In this document: one piece after another, positions 1 to 12,469 of the stretch
Layout: each line of letters begins with the position of its first letter
Numbering within the stretch: the stretch's first letter is position 1
DNA from: Rhododendron vialii
Taxonomy: Eukaryota; Streptophyta; Magnoliopsida; Ericales; Ericaceae
Length of the DNA: 64,000 nt
NCBI RefSeq assembly: GCF_030253575.1
Contig: NC_080569.1
Coordinates: 13,699,501-13,763,500, forward strand
Direction: 5' to 3'
Made by a program: the position numbers and the translations under genes
The notes under the pieces: model-generated
Database searches by the model: none
Seen by the model: the letters and a program-made list of their open reading frames with translations, nothing else
Told to the model about the DNA's origin: nothing

Positions 1-2160
1 CTAGAGGGACACCAAACCCCCCCAAACCTTCGCGAGCTCCACAGATCTGACCCTCTTGAAGTGTGGAACTGTTTACACCATATATTCACCGCATGTCGAT
101 AATCAACCGAAAAGTGAAGATTATGAAAATGCAACCTATTTTATTATTATTATTAAATATCCATATTAATATAACAACTAGTATTAGTATTTCTTTTATT
201 ATTATTATTTGCATATAGGACACTTGGCATACTTATACACCTTTGGAAGGACACTTGGCATATTCCTACACACTTTGAAGTTGAAGGGAAGTTATTTTGA
301 CACTTGGAATCAAATTAGAAGAATGAAGAGTAGTGGAAGTTAGGAAGTTATTTTCTACACATTTGTTATTTCCTATAAATAGTTTTTTAAGACTTCATTG
401 TAAATCCTCTCCAACAAATCAAAATCTATCTTTATTTGTCTTAATTTTTGTCTTACTAACCCGTTCTCGGGTTATAATTAGTAGTAGGAGTAGGATTTCA
501 TATGCTAAGCTTAACTTAGGATCTCCGATGTATCGCTCACAACGATAGATCTATCGTTGAAGATTGATGGAAGAATCTCTTCCATTCGTCTTCTTTCTTA
601 CCGCCAATCTCATATTTGACTCGACTACCATTTCTCTTCCTGTGAAGTCCTGAAATACGGCGTGAAACCACGGACCCATCTTTTGGAGACATGACCGCAT
701 TGCCCTTTATTTTGTTGTTAACTTTGTTTCCCGAAATCTCTGTCGAGTTTCAATTAGGAAAAAAATAGGTAAACAGGAACAAAGCCGATGACGGTGGAGC
801 AGGTCCTCCATCGCTGTCAACGATGGAGGTTGGGAGATGGAGGCAACAGAGGGCTTCAAAGCTGCAGAATCGCCACTAGATTTGAAAACGAGAATGGTGA
901 GAGCATCATTCCATTTATTTGTCATACCAAAATTACTAGTGCTACTCTAAGATTCATAAAGTGTCACACTAAAAAATTAATATTACCACTCAAAAAATTA
1001 CTATTGCCACACCATTCTATTGGTGGATGAGAACAATTATTCCAAAGCACAACCAAATTTGAGAATGAAAATGAATATTCCAATCTCATTTCATCCAATT
1101 CTATTCAAATCTCAATTCCATTCCATCAAACTAAACGTACCATGAGTATCTTGTTGTTTCTTTGGTTATTTGACCCATGACCAATAGGTCCAATACATTG
1201 GCCTCGCCTTTGTCATCAATTATTGCCTTCCTTCCCAACTTATTGCTTCCCCTTTTTCCTATTGCCCGGTTCTGTGTACTACATTAGTGCAATTTTTTAG
1301 TTTCCTAATTCTAAAATATGTTCAGTGAAAAAAAAAATATTCTAAAGTATGTTCCACTGACACTGAGTGGTTAAAATTTTAAAAGAACTTGTTCCATCAT
1401 AACTAAAGAACGTTCAACTGATCAACTAAAAAAAACTTTTTTCTAGTTAAAATATTAGTTGTATATGACAAATTGTGAATACTAATTTGGTAAGAATGAA
1501 TCAGATTGAAGCTCTAGTGTCGTCGTTCGCTGATATCAAATTTAACAAAACCCATAATTTTCTTTTGCATTCTCTGTGAGAGCATAATTTGTTTTCGGGT
1601 CCACCTGGAGGATGAGTTTATGTTTCTATTCCGTTAAAATTAGGGCCTAGGGGGACTTGGAGACCAAGTTGATAGCACTCAGCAGGATCGGTGAGGCGAG
1701 TCCTCATGCATGGGCCTTAGCCCGGCGTGTTGTAAAGCTAAATCCAGCCCATTATTCCAGGCGAGTCCTCAATCCTCATGCATTAGTATTGTTTTAATTT
1801 TTTTTTTTGTGAATTATTAATTTGTCTTGATGAGAGGAAACGAAAAAGTAAAAAATTATATTCAAGACTAATTATTTTAATAAAAAAATTAATCCAAAAA
1901 TCAATCTGTTTGACCAAAAAAATTTACATATAGATTTCTTTTGTTGAGATGAACCAATAATCCAAAAAACATTGACGTAAATTTAACAAATGCAAAATGT
2001 TTATAAATTAATAATGCGAAAAAAAATAATCCTGGAGAATTATTTAGCCAAAATAGTCTTGAATTTTTTATAATAGCTTATAATAAGTTTTACCAAGCGT
2101 CATCAACTTATTTTAAGTTTCTTAAGTGAATAATCAAAATAATCATAATCTAATAGTTTA
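1..2160. other. Gene-poor AT-rich stretch
   Basis: No open frame here resembles a known protein. The part at about 300-560 has a TATA-like CCTATAAATAG near 374 and CT-rich sequence after it, which would suit a promoter or an old LTR, but no terminal repeats are visible. A short motif AGGCGAGTCCTCA occurs twice near 1695 and 1759. Nothing else can be supported. Confidence 0.4.
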
Positions 2161-2169
2161 ACCTATGCG

Positions 2170-2814
2170 TGATAAGTGTGTGGCCCGTGATCCTCAATCC
2201 TTCTCCTCCGTTGGTGGCTTGATGGTTGGGTCTTCTCCTAGCCTGCACAGTGAGCGCACGACTAAAGACCAGGCCGGGGGTTGTCCCGGCAAGGCCCTCC
2301 GGCGTGAGGATAAGTAATGTGCAGAGCAAGTAGGCAGAAGATTATGAGAGTGAGTATGTAGTAGCATGTACCTCTTTAGGGTTTCCATTGCTAGGTATTT
2401 ATAGAGCTCCTTCACTTGCTCTCCAAGCACCAGCACGTGCCTTGCGCGGGTCAGGCAGTGTCATCATGACGTCACCAAATAGATCTGGTAACCGTTTTTA
2501 GGGCTGAGCTGGCACACCCATGTGCGCTCATGATCATCTTCTGTTATAACCGCTTTTACACGTGGAATGACATGCAAATCAGCGGCTAGCCGTGGTCGGC
2601 AGTGGCCTTGCTCTGCGGGTGGCCGAACACGCCTTTGCCGATCGGGCACATGATTGACAGGAGAGGACAGTCACAAGTGACCCGCCGTGGAAGGTGGCCG
2701 AGAACGAGCTGACCTGCCGACGAGTCCGTGGCAAAAGAAATGGTCGACGTAGAACAGGGACGGGAGCCGTGCTCAAGGTTCGAGCTCGGCACGGTACGGG
2801 CTCGGTCGTTACAT
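2170..2814 (-). mobile_element. Gypsy-type LTR fragment or solo LTR
   Basis: Read on the minus strand, the segment opens at 2814 with TGTAACGACCGAGCC, a start typical of plant Ty3/gypsy LTRs. It carries a TATA-like CTATAAATACC near 2400, followed by CT-rich leader-like sequence. Its GC content is higher than that of the flanks. The far end was not resolved, no TSD was found, and no internal coding part adjoins it. It is best read as an old solo or truncated LTR. Confidence 0.5.
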
Positions 2815-2869
2815 AGAGAACTCACGTTCGGCCTGCTACAATAAGAAAATGGGCCATAGGAGGAGTTAG

Positions 2870-3000
2870 AGAAAATGACGGCCAATGACGTGTTTTGATA
2901 ATTAATACCTGCCAAAGACATTTTCAACATTAACAAATATTCTTAGCATGTCCTTGGCAGATATTAATTATCAAAACACGTCATGGGCCGACATTTTCCT
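2870..3000. mobile_element. Small palindromic MITE, Mutator-like
   Basis: The two halves are inverted copies of each other: AGAAAATGACGGCC on the left matches CGGCC-type sequence ending ATTTTCCT on the right, and GACGTGTTTTGATAATTAAT is repeated inverted inside. It is flanked by the exact direct repeat GAGGAGTTAG (2860-2869 and 3001-3010). That fits a 9-10 bp TSD of a Mutator-type non-autonomous element. It has no coding capacity. Confidence 0.75.
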
Positions 3001-3010
3001 GAGGAGTTAG

Positions 3011-4170
3011 GCTAGCTCCAAGAGAAAAAGATTAATGGTAGACCTAAAATTGCCATTTTTGTGAATCTTACACAGTGTTTGGTAGTAGTGACACAGTATG
3101 TTTTCAGGCTAGAGCGGTCATAATGCTTGCAAATTGCAAGTCAAGAGAAATGGAAGAAAAAGTGAAGCTCACCATTGCTTCAATCTCCCGAGTGTAGCTA
3201 GCCCTGCGACGGGCCTTCCTATGAAGAGATCATTGCAACAATTCGATTTCTTCAACAGAGAAGGAACCGGATTCAAGCAACATCTCCTAGCTAGCAATCA
3301 ACTTTGAGTTTCAGAGAGTTGGATTGATCAGTTATTGAGATCAAAAGCTTTTGTAGAGATTGTTTTCGTTGATCGTTCGTTAGGATTAATTTAAACCAAA
3401 AGTCATGGGGGCATCCGCGTAATTTTATTTTTCTATGGGAATAGGAAAATTCATTAGAACAACAAAAAATGTGACATTGGCTGTGGCTTTTGAACTAATC
3501 TTTGGTCTAATGAGAGATAGAAGGCTTGGAACAATTATGAAAGAGTTGGAAGGCCTTCTCATAGCCTCTTTTTTTTTTTTTGAAAATGCCTTCTCATAGC
3601 CTTTGAATCGGAAGCGATATAGTTCTCGTGATTGAGTTCTTTGCCAAAACTAACAGTTCTCCTACCTTCTCTTAGTAGTTAGGCCCCGTTCCGCTTTCTT
3701 TCTAAACTTTCTTTTTCAAAAATAATATAATTTCAAACTAAAATATAACAAAAATAAAAAATAATATTTCAATTTTTTTTTGCACTGTTTAAAATATCTC
3801 AATGAGATCTATCAAACAAGATCCATATTTGTAGAAAAATTATTTACATAAACACATAATTTTTGAACTTAAAATTACTTTCTTTTTCTAAAAGTTCTTT
3901 TTTTGGGAAACTGGAACGGGTATAGTATTGTTAAGCTCTAACTGCGCTGTTTTGCAAGTTGTGAAGACTGGGATGAATCTCACTCATTTATAACTGTTAT
4001 CAAACGAGGCCTTATTTTGTAGCTAACCGTATGTAAATCATCAATGTGAAAATTAGCTCGATTGAACAACCGTATCTATTTAAGAGAACAATTTTTTCTT
4101 AAAAAGCAATGCATGTATGGAATCTGACCATCTATTGTTCAAAATTACTAAATATAATTTGACCAAGCCT
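3011..4170. other. Intergenic, no gene seen
   Basis: No coding sequence is recognisable. Apart from the small terminal-repeat element at 3682-3920, nothing specific can be supported. Confidence 0.4.
3682..3920. mobile_element. MITE-like element with GGCCCCGTTCC ends
   Basis: The left end GGCCCCGTTCC matches the inverted right end GGAACGGG, with an AT-rich interior of about 200 bp. A relative with similar ends and a similar interior phrase (AAGATCTCAATAAGATCT-like) lies at 9361-9599. The TSD was not resolved, so the superfamily is open. Confidence 0.4.
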
Positions 4171-4875
4171 TTGTATTAAAAAATTGGCATATGGTCCACT
4201 ATAGCATGTTTCTAACCCAGTAGGTCCACTGATCAAGTTTCTAACTCATTAGGTCCACTAATATGTATTTGATAAGGCATAAAGTCCACTACATTTAAAA
4301 AGGGAAATAGTACTTGACAAAATTACCCTTTCCATTCAAATCTCATATTTTTAGCCCATTATCCGTTTTACGTTTGAAATCCCGACAGTTACGTTGGAAT
4401 AAAGCGACAGAAGATTCTCATTTTCTGATACACTGTATATAACGTTATTGTACATATATAACGTTATATACTCGTTCATCAGTTCACATTTAACTTAAGA
4501 TACTTACATTTTACGTTATATACTCATTCATCGGCTCGCATTTAACGTTATATGAGTTTCTGAAATCTTTTTTTATTATAATATAAGAACATATAACATT
4601 CCACATTTACATCTGAATGTATATATATTAACATAAAATGGTATATGTTCTATAATTTTTTAGGAGTTTCGCTGCACAAAAACTCCCATATAACATTATA
4701 TTTTTACTTTATTGAATTGGTCCGTGCAGCGGCCTCAATGATTTGCTTCGAGTAACAATATATGTTTTTTTTTTTGTTGTGAGGTACACAAGTCAGGAAC
4801 TTTCATATAATGTTATATGTTCTATTTTTTTAGAGTTTCACCGCACATAAACTCACATATAACGTTATATGTTCT
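4171..4875. repeat. AT-rich repeat with TAACGTTA palindromes
   Basis: The octamer palindrome TAACGTTA occurs exactly at 4440, 4459, 4543 and 4860, with several near copies between, mostly inside ATATAACGTTATAT-type contexts. A second phrase, GAATTGGTCCG...GCGGCCTC, begins near 4714. It recurs after the solo LTR at 7498, inverted at about 7839-7864, and at 7962. The flanks of the LTR therefore belong to one older repeat whose ends were not resolved. Confidence 0.5.
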
Positions 4876-7484
4876 TGTAACGATCCGGATTTTTGACCCA
4901 ATTTTTTTCTAAATATAATATTATTAGAATTATTTTTCTTAATGCAATTCTTTTTTTTTAAAATACAATTATGCATGCAATATATACATGCATTCTTTTT
5001 AAATTTTTTCTACACACATATGCGTGTATGCACACTCTTTCTCCTCCCTCACCTCAAACTCCTTCCGTCTTTCCGTCTCTTACTCAGTCTCTACTTTCTC
5101 CCTAACCCTAAAACCAAGCCCAATTCGTCCATTCAAAATCCCATGAACCCAACCCTATTAAATTCACTCTTATCCTCTTCCACCAAAATTCTTCTATAAA
5201 TACCCCACCCCATTGACCCACGAAAATAGCACAATATTTTCCACGCCCCACCAGTCCGGAAAAGAAGAGAAAAACAGAAGAAACCCAAGCTTCAATCAAT
5301 GGAGTTTTAGAGAGAGAAAAGTGGGTTTCATAGCTATGCCCAACCGAAACTCAATTCAACCATCCCGATCACCTCCTACAACCCAGAGCATCCTCAAACA
5401 AGCCTCAATCCGATCCCAAAGTCTCCCGATCAAAGAACCCGAAGTTTTCTTTCCCAAAATTCAAGATTTGTTTTTAAATCAATTCGATCAGATTCAAGGT
5501 ATTATAATCTTATCCAACCTCTTCTCCAAGTATATTAAGTGTTTATATGTTTAATTCTATGTCCCGAACGAAAAAAATATAGTTCACTACGCGTTTTCTG
5601 CTGTATTTACCAATTTGATATTATTTTTGAACCCGACACTTTATTTGTAAATATTTACGAAGAAGATTACCCTTATGATATTTATTTTACAATCTTTTTG
5701 ATATTAATATTATAAAAAACTACTGATCTGATATTATTTTCATACAGTGTAATACCATATTAGTATAAATTATATTAGTTATATCAGTTTAATTTATCTG
5801 GTAGATTGAGTTGGTTTTAAACGTTTCGAAACAATTTTGCAACCTTCTGAACATCATTTTTGATACCCGGACTATTTTTTATAGACTTTTCACACCTCAA
5901 AGATCATAACTTATTAAGATCATATTTTTTTATTTAATTATCTATTTATTAAATTATTTATTAGTTATCTATCAAAGTTTACAAACGAAAAATCTTTGCG
6001 ACCTTCCAAACAACGTTTTAACACCCAAAATAATTTTTCCTAGACTCCTTGCATCTCAAAGATGATATCTTTTTAAATTAATATTTTTTATTTAATTTAC
6101 TATTTATTGTTATTTCTATAGCGTTTCCAATCAAAAATTATTTACGACCTTATAAACCTTATTATTAATGCCCGAGTAATTTTATTTAGACTCCCTATAT
6201 TCCGAAGATGAAATTTTGTTAACCTCAATATATTTTAATTAGTAAATTATTTATTATCTATTTACTTCACTTTCGGCCACTTTATTTAACGTTTTTATTT
6301 AAATTAATTCCGTGACTCTCCGAACCCAACTTTTGACACTCAACTGATTGCATAGGACCTCTAGGACTCTTATTCCAGTCATGTTAAATTATTTTAATAT
6401 TTTTACCTAATTAACGCATTTAATTTGTTTTTTATTAATATAATTACTTAGAAATAATTAATGAGAACCTAGAAAAATATTTCTTTTAAAATTCTTTTAA
6501 AAAGGTTCTTACTTCATATCATCATGGCCATACAAGACTAAGAGCAACGGCCCATTCATAAAAGGTTGAGTGATTGCTTTACTTGTAGTTTGTTTGAATT
6601 ATTATTCGTTTTAATTGCATATTGCCCGATACTTGATTTGAAATGCTAGATTAGACCCTAGAGACATGGGGTGGTATGCGAATAGAACTCACCTAGTCGA
6701 TGCTAGGTAATGGATGAATTGGAAAGTTTTATTTTTAAATTGCCTGCAAGCGTGATTTTGAGATGTGATGAGATTGAAACTGGCGGGAGTCCAGTGATGA
6801 ATTGATAGACTGGCGGGAGTCCAGTGATGATCCTGAAGTGATTGTGAAGTGGTATATAAGATAGGCGAACCCTAGTTGTGATTTAGGCATGATAAGCTTT
6901 CCCCTTGTTGTAGCTATTGGGGTGCACACTCGGTATATAATTTAGGTGTATCTGCGACAGCAAAGGAAAGTGACCTCATGGGACCGAGCATGGCTAGCGG
7001 TTGGGGGAGGAAAGATCTCGCGGAGGGATCTTAGATTTCACATTAGAATAATGAATAGTTATTAATTGGTGTTTGTAAATCCTTATTCTGCTTCTCTCAT
7101 TATTATTATCCTGTTGCTTGTTAACTGTAAAGTAAGGGGGATAGTTGGGTTGGATTATTTTACTGGGTGATTTATCACTCACGGAGACGTCTGTATCTTG
7201 GCAAATCGTTTGCTTCAGCGATCAATTTGCCAGTGGGCGCAGGATTCAATGGAGAGGATTCAAAGATGTTGTAGTTCAACACGGAAAGAATATTAAGAAC
7301 GAAGATCGAGTATGCTTCGGATTTGTATCAAGTCTAGAGTCAGCTCTAAAATTAATGTATTTTGAATCAGTAAATTTATCTTGTGACTGTAATAACTAAA
7401 CTTTATTTTGAAAAATTATATTTATTTAGCAAATTTTCTTAAGATTTTAATTTTATCTTGCTTCCGAAAAATTGGGGCGTTACA
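4876..7484. mobile_element. Solo LTR, Ty3/gypsy type
   Basis: The segment starts TGTAACGATCCGG and ends GGGGCGTTACA, so its short terminal inverted ends are TGTAACG/CGTTACA. The exact 5-bp duplication GTTCT lies on both sides (4871-4875 and 7485-7489). No gag or pol sequence is present, so this is a solo LTR left after recombination between two LTRs. It looks whole end to end. The exact TSD suggests moderate age. It is inserted in the AT-rich repeat described on either side. Confidence 0.85.
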
Positions 7485-9360
7485 GTTCTACTTTATTGAA
7501 TTGGTCCGCGTAGAGGCCTCATTGACTTGCTTCTAATAACTGTATATGTATGAGCTTCTGGAATCTTTTTTATTATAATGCAAGAACATATAAATAATCT
7601 TATATATGTTTACAATGCAAAAACAAACAAAGAACCTTATATGTATTACTTTGCCACATAAATAAATACACAAAAAAAAATGTAATACATGAGATTCTAT
7701 CCTTTCTAACTCTAAAAAAAAAAGGAAAAAAAAGAAGAGGAGATATCGTAATTTCTTTCCCTTTGTCGCCGTCGCCTTCTTCACAGTCGACTTCACAGGT
7801 AACTACCACTTGAACAACTGCACAAATAATAAGTCAGTAAGGCCGCTGCGTGGACCAATTCAATAAAATGAAACATATAATGACCCGAGTTTGATATAAC
7901 CATATCTACTCGCAATCAAAACCCTAACTTAATCTAGCCAAACCATTCATATAATCATATATGAATTGGTCCGCGTAGCGGCCTAACGGATCTGAGCATA
8001 TAACCATATATATGTTACCTAACAGCGGCTAACAAAAGTACAAAAAATAAAACCCTAACAAATCTTAACATATAACCATATATGTTTCCAACAGTAGCTA
8101 AACAAAAGTACAACATACAAAACCCTAACAGATAGGCAAAGAGTAGACATGGGATTGGACTGCAAATCCTACGAGAGGTCACTTTAACCATTTGAATACA
8201 ACAATCGGTTGACAGGGTACAACACATCCTTTCGAAGACCCAAAATTCGTATATAACCAACATTGATATAACCATATATACTATCAATAACTTCATATTA
8301 GCACATTGAATCCCTAACTTAATTCAACCATACCATACCAGATCAAAAATTGATATAAGTACATACCCATGTCTGTTACACAATCAAAGCCCTAACTTTA
8401 CCAAACACCAACCTAGCAAATATATATATCCATATATACCCCAAGTTCACTTTTAGTTTTTCTAAGAAACATACCGAATGGATCGAAGCAAACGGAGGAG
8501 ATTGACGGCAATGGGGATGAACCGAAGGGTACAGAACGACGGAGATGAATTGAAAGAAATCGGAGATTGATTGACGGCGACGAGGATGTGAAACAAAGGT
8601 GAACAACTGGGACGAGGATTTGACGGTTACGGCGACTAGGGCGATTGTGGGACGAGGATTTGAAGGCGACGGCGACTGTTGGTGAACGAGCGCCATTGTT
8701 GGAGGACGACGGAGATCGGCTGACAACGACGACAAAGAACGCTGACGACAAATGGTAGGCGATCGAGGAATGGAGTCTTGGTTTTTTCTCCCTGGTTCGT
8801 TTTGAAAAAGTCTGGTTCGTTTGTTTTTCTCTCTGTTTGGGGGAGGGGGGGGAGGGGTTTTGTAATGGGGAAGAATTTTTCGGATAGGGTTTTTTTGAAA
8901 TGGCTGAAAAAATGGGGCAAAACATTTTTAAAAAAGCAGGAGTATATTAGACTAATCGGGATAATTATATCCTTACTAATAGGTTAATGGACTTAGGGGG
9001 TTATAGCATTTAGAAGTGGACTTGTGGGGTTTGGAAAGTGATACCTTTGTATATGTACCTCGATCATAAACCAGATTTTTGTGTGGAAGCTCTATTTATG
9101 TAAATTAAACTACAAGATCGAATGATCGAGATTACGAAAATAGGACCCTAATGAATCACATTTTCACACACATTTTATCGTCACGTTAGAGTAAGATCGA
9201 AGATGGATCATCACATGATAAGAATAGAGGATCTGTTTCTCTTCTACTGTTTTATTGGACCTCCATTTTTTTCCCCAGTGATGAAAAAATCAGCACTATA
9301 TTCCACCCAAGTAAAACCTAGTTTTACCCTCCCCTCCCCCTGCCCAAAACCATGCCATCT
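7485..9360. other. Right half of the AT-rich repeat, no gene
   Basis: This stretch continues the repeat interrupted by the solo LTR. It contains AACCATATAT-type phrases and three copies of the GGTCCGCGTAGCGGCC phrase. The minus strand at 8413-8925 has a proline/serine-rich open frame with no recognisable domain, judged to be chance. Nothing else is supported. Confidence 0.4.
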
Positions 9361-9597
9361 GAGCCCGTTCCAAAACACCTTCTTAAAAAATAAGTACTTA
9401 TTTCACATTTTCAAACTAAAAAATAATGTAAATGAAAATTAATTTTTTGATTTTTTTTACACCGTATTAAAGATCTCAATAAGATCTTTCAAACAATATC
9501 CATATTGCATATTTTTAAATTTCAATGAGCTTATCATTTTTGAGCTTCAAATTGCCTTTTTAAAAAATAAGTATTTATTTCACATTCCGGAACGGAG

Positions 9598-9599
<2 letters not shown>
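9361..9599. mobile_element. MITE-like element with GTTCC ends
   Basis: Left end GAGCCCGTTCC and right end GGAACGGAGCC are inverted matches. Just inside, AAAAAATAAGTACTTATTTCACATT and AAAAAATAAGTATTTATTTCACATT-type sequences lie near each end. The interior is AT-rich and non-coding. It resembles the element at 3682-3920. No clear TSD was found. Confidence 0.5.

Positions 9600-9603
<4 letters not shown>

Positions 9604-9652
<49 letters not shown>
9604..9652. repeat. (TC)n microsatellite
   Basis: About 24 uninterrupted TC units directly after the MITE-like element. It explains the Arg/Glu-repeat open frames on the minus strand. Confidence 0.95.
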
Positions 9653-9655
<3 letters not shown>

Positions 9656-10963
9656 CGAATCTTTTCTCTTGTCAAAGTTGAAACACTCTCCTTTATTAAT
9701 GTGGGACTTCTGCTTAGAGTCTCTGAAAGGCCTGAAAAAGACAAAAAAAAAAAAACACACACACACACTAGATGGGACAAAAGGTACAGCCTATTCAGTA
9801 CTGTGTTGAATTCAGAATGGGAAGGAACACCGAATTAGCCAAAGGTAAAAAATTTCCTCCTACTGTACGTTTTCACTTCCGCTTCTGTTGTAGTACAAAA
9901 ACTTGCTATCGATCAAAATCATCTTCATTGCATGTCCTGAGCAAGAAATTGACCCTTGAATCCTTCCTGACTCTGGTAGATAGTGCATCTATTTCCAAGA
10001 AAGTTTCGCCATTTCCAAGACCAAAATGAAGAACGTGGAATTACTACTCTAGTCCCCATAGTCCTAGCACCATTACACGTAACGCACTGAAAATTTTCAA
10101 ATTTTAAGACATTAATGCCCTCATTAGTACTATTATTACTACTAAATATAATCCACCACACCCCATACAACCCATCTTCTTCTTCCTCCCTCTTCCTACA
10201 CGCATCCCTCGTCTTCTTTCTCCTAAAACCCTTTCTATGGTGTCACTCGGGAATATTTCTATTTTCAAACGAAACAAAGACATACGCAAAGTTAGAAGTA
10301 TCCATTTGACCTCTACTTTTGTGTGTGCCTTTGTTCAATTTGAAAATAGAGACTTGGGAGTGGTGCGAGCCCGTAGCCGAGCTACAGACTCTTCCACACC
10401 GCGGGGGCTCAGACGAGTCGAATCTGTTGCTTGAAGCAAGGCCCCACTCAAACCATTAATGGTCACGCACGTCCAAGTGGGCTCTTGGTTGGCAGCCAAA
10501 GGGCTAGTTCATTTGGTTGGTGAGTTTGTTTCTAACTTGATTAACCATTGATTCAATTCCTAGAGTTAGTCCGCAAGAATGTTATTTTTTTCTAATTTCC
10601 CTCGTCCTGGGGTGGATTGCTTTAAGCGACCGAGGAGGGGATTATAGTTGAGGTATGCATAAATTGGTCCGGATCGTCAAACCAAAAAAAGAAAAGTATC
10701 AAATGGATCACTAAGAAAATGTAACAGTTTTCTTTCTAAGGTGTAGTCGTGAGAAGATCAATTCACCAAATTGATCATGTTTTATCACTTGAAATACCAA
10801 GAAAAAGGTGACAATATTGAAATAGAAACTTAGAAGAGTATACATACCATCTTTACTGGTAAAAAAAACTCTTCAACTTCAATGTAAAATCTCGCTAAAA
10901 CTACTTGAATCGATCGATGGTGTAATTATCCCAGAAAAGAGTGTGGGGTTTGTCAAGTGACAA
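9653..10963. other. Downstream region of the LRR gene, no gene seen
   Basis: Short open frames at 9772-10029 and 10104-10434 have no recognisable domain and no convincing splice context. The stretch from 10450 to 10963 contains the 3' flank of the minus-strand LRR gene. No RNA gene was recognised. Confidence 0.4.
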
Positions 10964-12406
10964 TCACACAATGAACCAAACGACAAAACAAAGAAAACAA
11001 AGATTTTGATCAAGCCCAATTGGATGGCTTGAACTTCCCCTCTCGCCGTCCCAAAATGGCTTCAATGTGCTGCTATCGCCTGGATTATGATCTTCTTCCC
11101 AAGTCCTACTACTGTTGATATTTGCACTTGTGCCCAAACATGGTGGGGTTTCTAGATAGGTAGTAGAAACATTTCTGTTCTTGAAGAGCTCTTGACTTAA
11201 GCATAGCCCAGTATTGCCCCTAACGTCTAATCTCTTTCCAATCCTAATGATGAACTCTTGTGGGAAGATTAGCTCCCCACTAAACTGATTGTGGCTCAAA
11301 TTTAGGTGATCCAAATTTGGAAGTGCCCCTAAGTTTGGCGGGACTGTCCCATTGAGGCTGTTGTTGTCTAGAAATAAGGTAGACAGATTTTGCAACGAAG
11401 ATAAGGTGTTTGACAAAATGCCTCTTAGACCACAACATGAAAAACTCAGCACTATGATCTTCCTTAAGCTCCCTAAAAACAAGGGTATCTCTGAATTCAA
11501 AGGGTTGTCTTCAATCATTAAGTACTCTAATTGCTGCAAACCTGATAGGGTTTCTGGGATGGGCCCAATAAGTAAGTTATGACTCAAGTCTAATAAGACC
11601 AACCTGTTTAACTGCCCCAAACTCTGAGGCACCTTCCCTTGAAGCTTGTTTGAGCGGAAATCCATCTTTTGAAGAAATTGAAGCTGACCCAATGAAGAAG
11701 GAACCTCATTTTCCAGCCCATTCCAACTGAGGTCCAAAATGGTTAAGCTCTTTAAATCTCCTATTTCTTCAGGGACTGAACCACTTAGGTTATTGGAACT
11801 GAGGTCAAGTTGCTCCAAACTCACTAACCCACCAAATGTGTTTGGAATTTCTCCTTGTAGATTGTTTTGTGCAAGGCATAAGACCCTTAAGGTACCAACC
11901 ACTGCCAAACTTGGGGGAATTTCCCCTGTTAGGCTTGGGTTGGACTCAATGGCTAGATGCTCTAAGGAAGACAGTGTCGTGCCAAAGAGAGTCGGAGAGA
12001 GAGAGACTGGTGATGAAGTGAAGCAGTTGAAGAGAGAGAGGACCTTGAGGTAAGGGAGTTTGAGTAGGGAATGTGAGAGTTTGGCTGTGGTTTTACAAGG
12101 TGGGTTGAGAATATCAGGGCCAATGTGGATCCTTGTGACATGAAAGCGTGGAGGGTTTTCTTGTCCAGTGCTCTCACATTCAACACCAGGCCATGGAGTG
12201 TCACTGCATGGTTGTGGGTAGGTTTGGTCCCAAGTGGGGTCCTCAAGAAGTGAACCCATGAACTCAAAGAGACCAGAGAGCTCCTCTTGGTCCATCTCTG
12301 TTTCTTGTTGGCAAATCACCTCATGAGCCAACAAGACAAGGAGAAGTACAGAGAGAGGAGAGAGAGAAGCCATGAAAGGGGTGGAAAAAGAGATGCTGGT
12401 CCACAC
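10964..12406 (-). CDS. Leucine-rich-repeat protein, PII-2/RLP29-like
   Basis: Single-exon frame of 480 codons. A signal peptide is clear if translation starts at the second Met (codon 12, MASLSPLSVLLLVLLAH), so the true start may be 12373 rather than 12406. The mature N-terminus has the EMDQEELxGLFE stretch and a Cys pair around PCSDTPWPGVEC. About ten plant-type LRRs follow (LxxLxxLxLSxNxLxGxIP), roughly residues 105-390, then a Cys-containing cap (GLCLSQEL...PPCLG) and a hydrophobic C-terminus (LCFLCFVVWFIV) that could be a membrane anchor or GPI signal. No kinase domain is present. The family includes PIRIFORMOSPORA INDICA-INSENSITIVE 2 and receptor-like protein 29, cell-surface proteins linked to perception of fungi. 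The function here is inferred from family only. Confidence 0.85.
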   Translation of the reverse strand: MWTSISFSTPFMASLSPLSVLLLVLLAHEVICQQETEMDQEELSGLFEFMGSLLEDPTWDQTYPQPCSDTPWPGVECESTGQENPPRFHVTRIHIGPDILNPPCKTTAKLSHSLLKLPYLKVLSLFNCFTSSPVSLSPTLFGTTLSSLEHLAIESNPSLTGEIPPSLAVVGTLRVLCLAQNNLQGEIPNTFGGLVSLEQLDLSSNNLSGSVPEEIGDLKSLTILDLSWNGLENEVPSSLGQLQFLQKMDFRSNKLQGKVPQSLGQLNRLVLLDLSHNLLIGPIPETLSGLQQLEYLMIEDNPLNSEIPLFLGSLRKIIVLSFSCCGLRGILSNTLSSLQNLSTLFLDNNSLNGTVPPNLGALPNLDHLNLSHNQFSGELIFPQEFIIRIGKRLDVRGNTGLCLSQELFKNRNVSTTYLETPPCLGTSANINSSRTWEEDHNPGDSSTLKPFWDGERGSSSHPIGLDQNLCFLCFVVWFIV

Positions 12407-12457
12407 AAGAATCCTCTTGGTGAAAGTGTGGACTTGTGACAGAAACCAAGACGGATG

Positions 12458-12465
12458 TTTTTATA
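12458..12465 (-). promoter_or_regulatory. TATA box of the LRR gene
   Basis: TATAAAAA on the minus strand, about 50 bp upstream of the first ATG and about 85 bp upstream of the second. This spacing favours the second ATG, since a plant start site usually lies near 30 bp past the TATA box. Confidence 0.55.
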
Positions 12466-12469
12466 TGCA

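Noticed and set aside
8413-8925. 170-codon minus-strand frame
   Set aside because: Low-complexity Ser/Pro/Arg composition, overlapping frames of equal length on the same strand, no domain, and it lies within a repeat.
10340-10440. GC-rich patch considered as a tRNA or snRNA
   Set aside because: No cloverleaf arms, no TPsiC or anticodon loop consensus, and no promoter elements.
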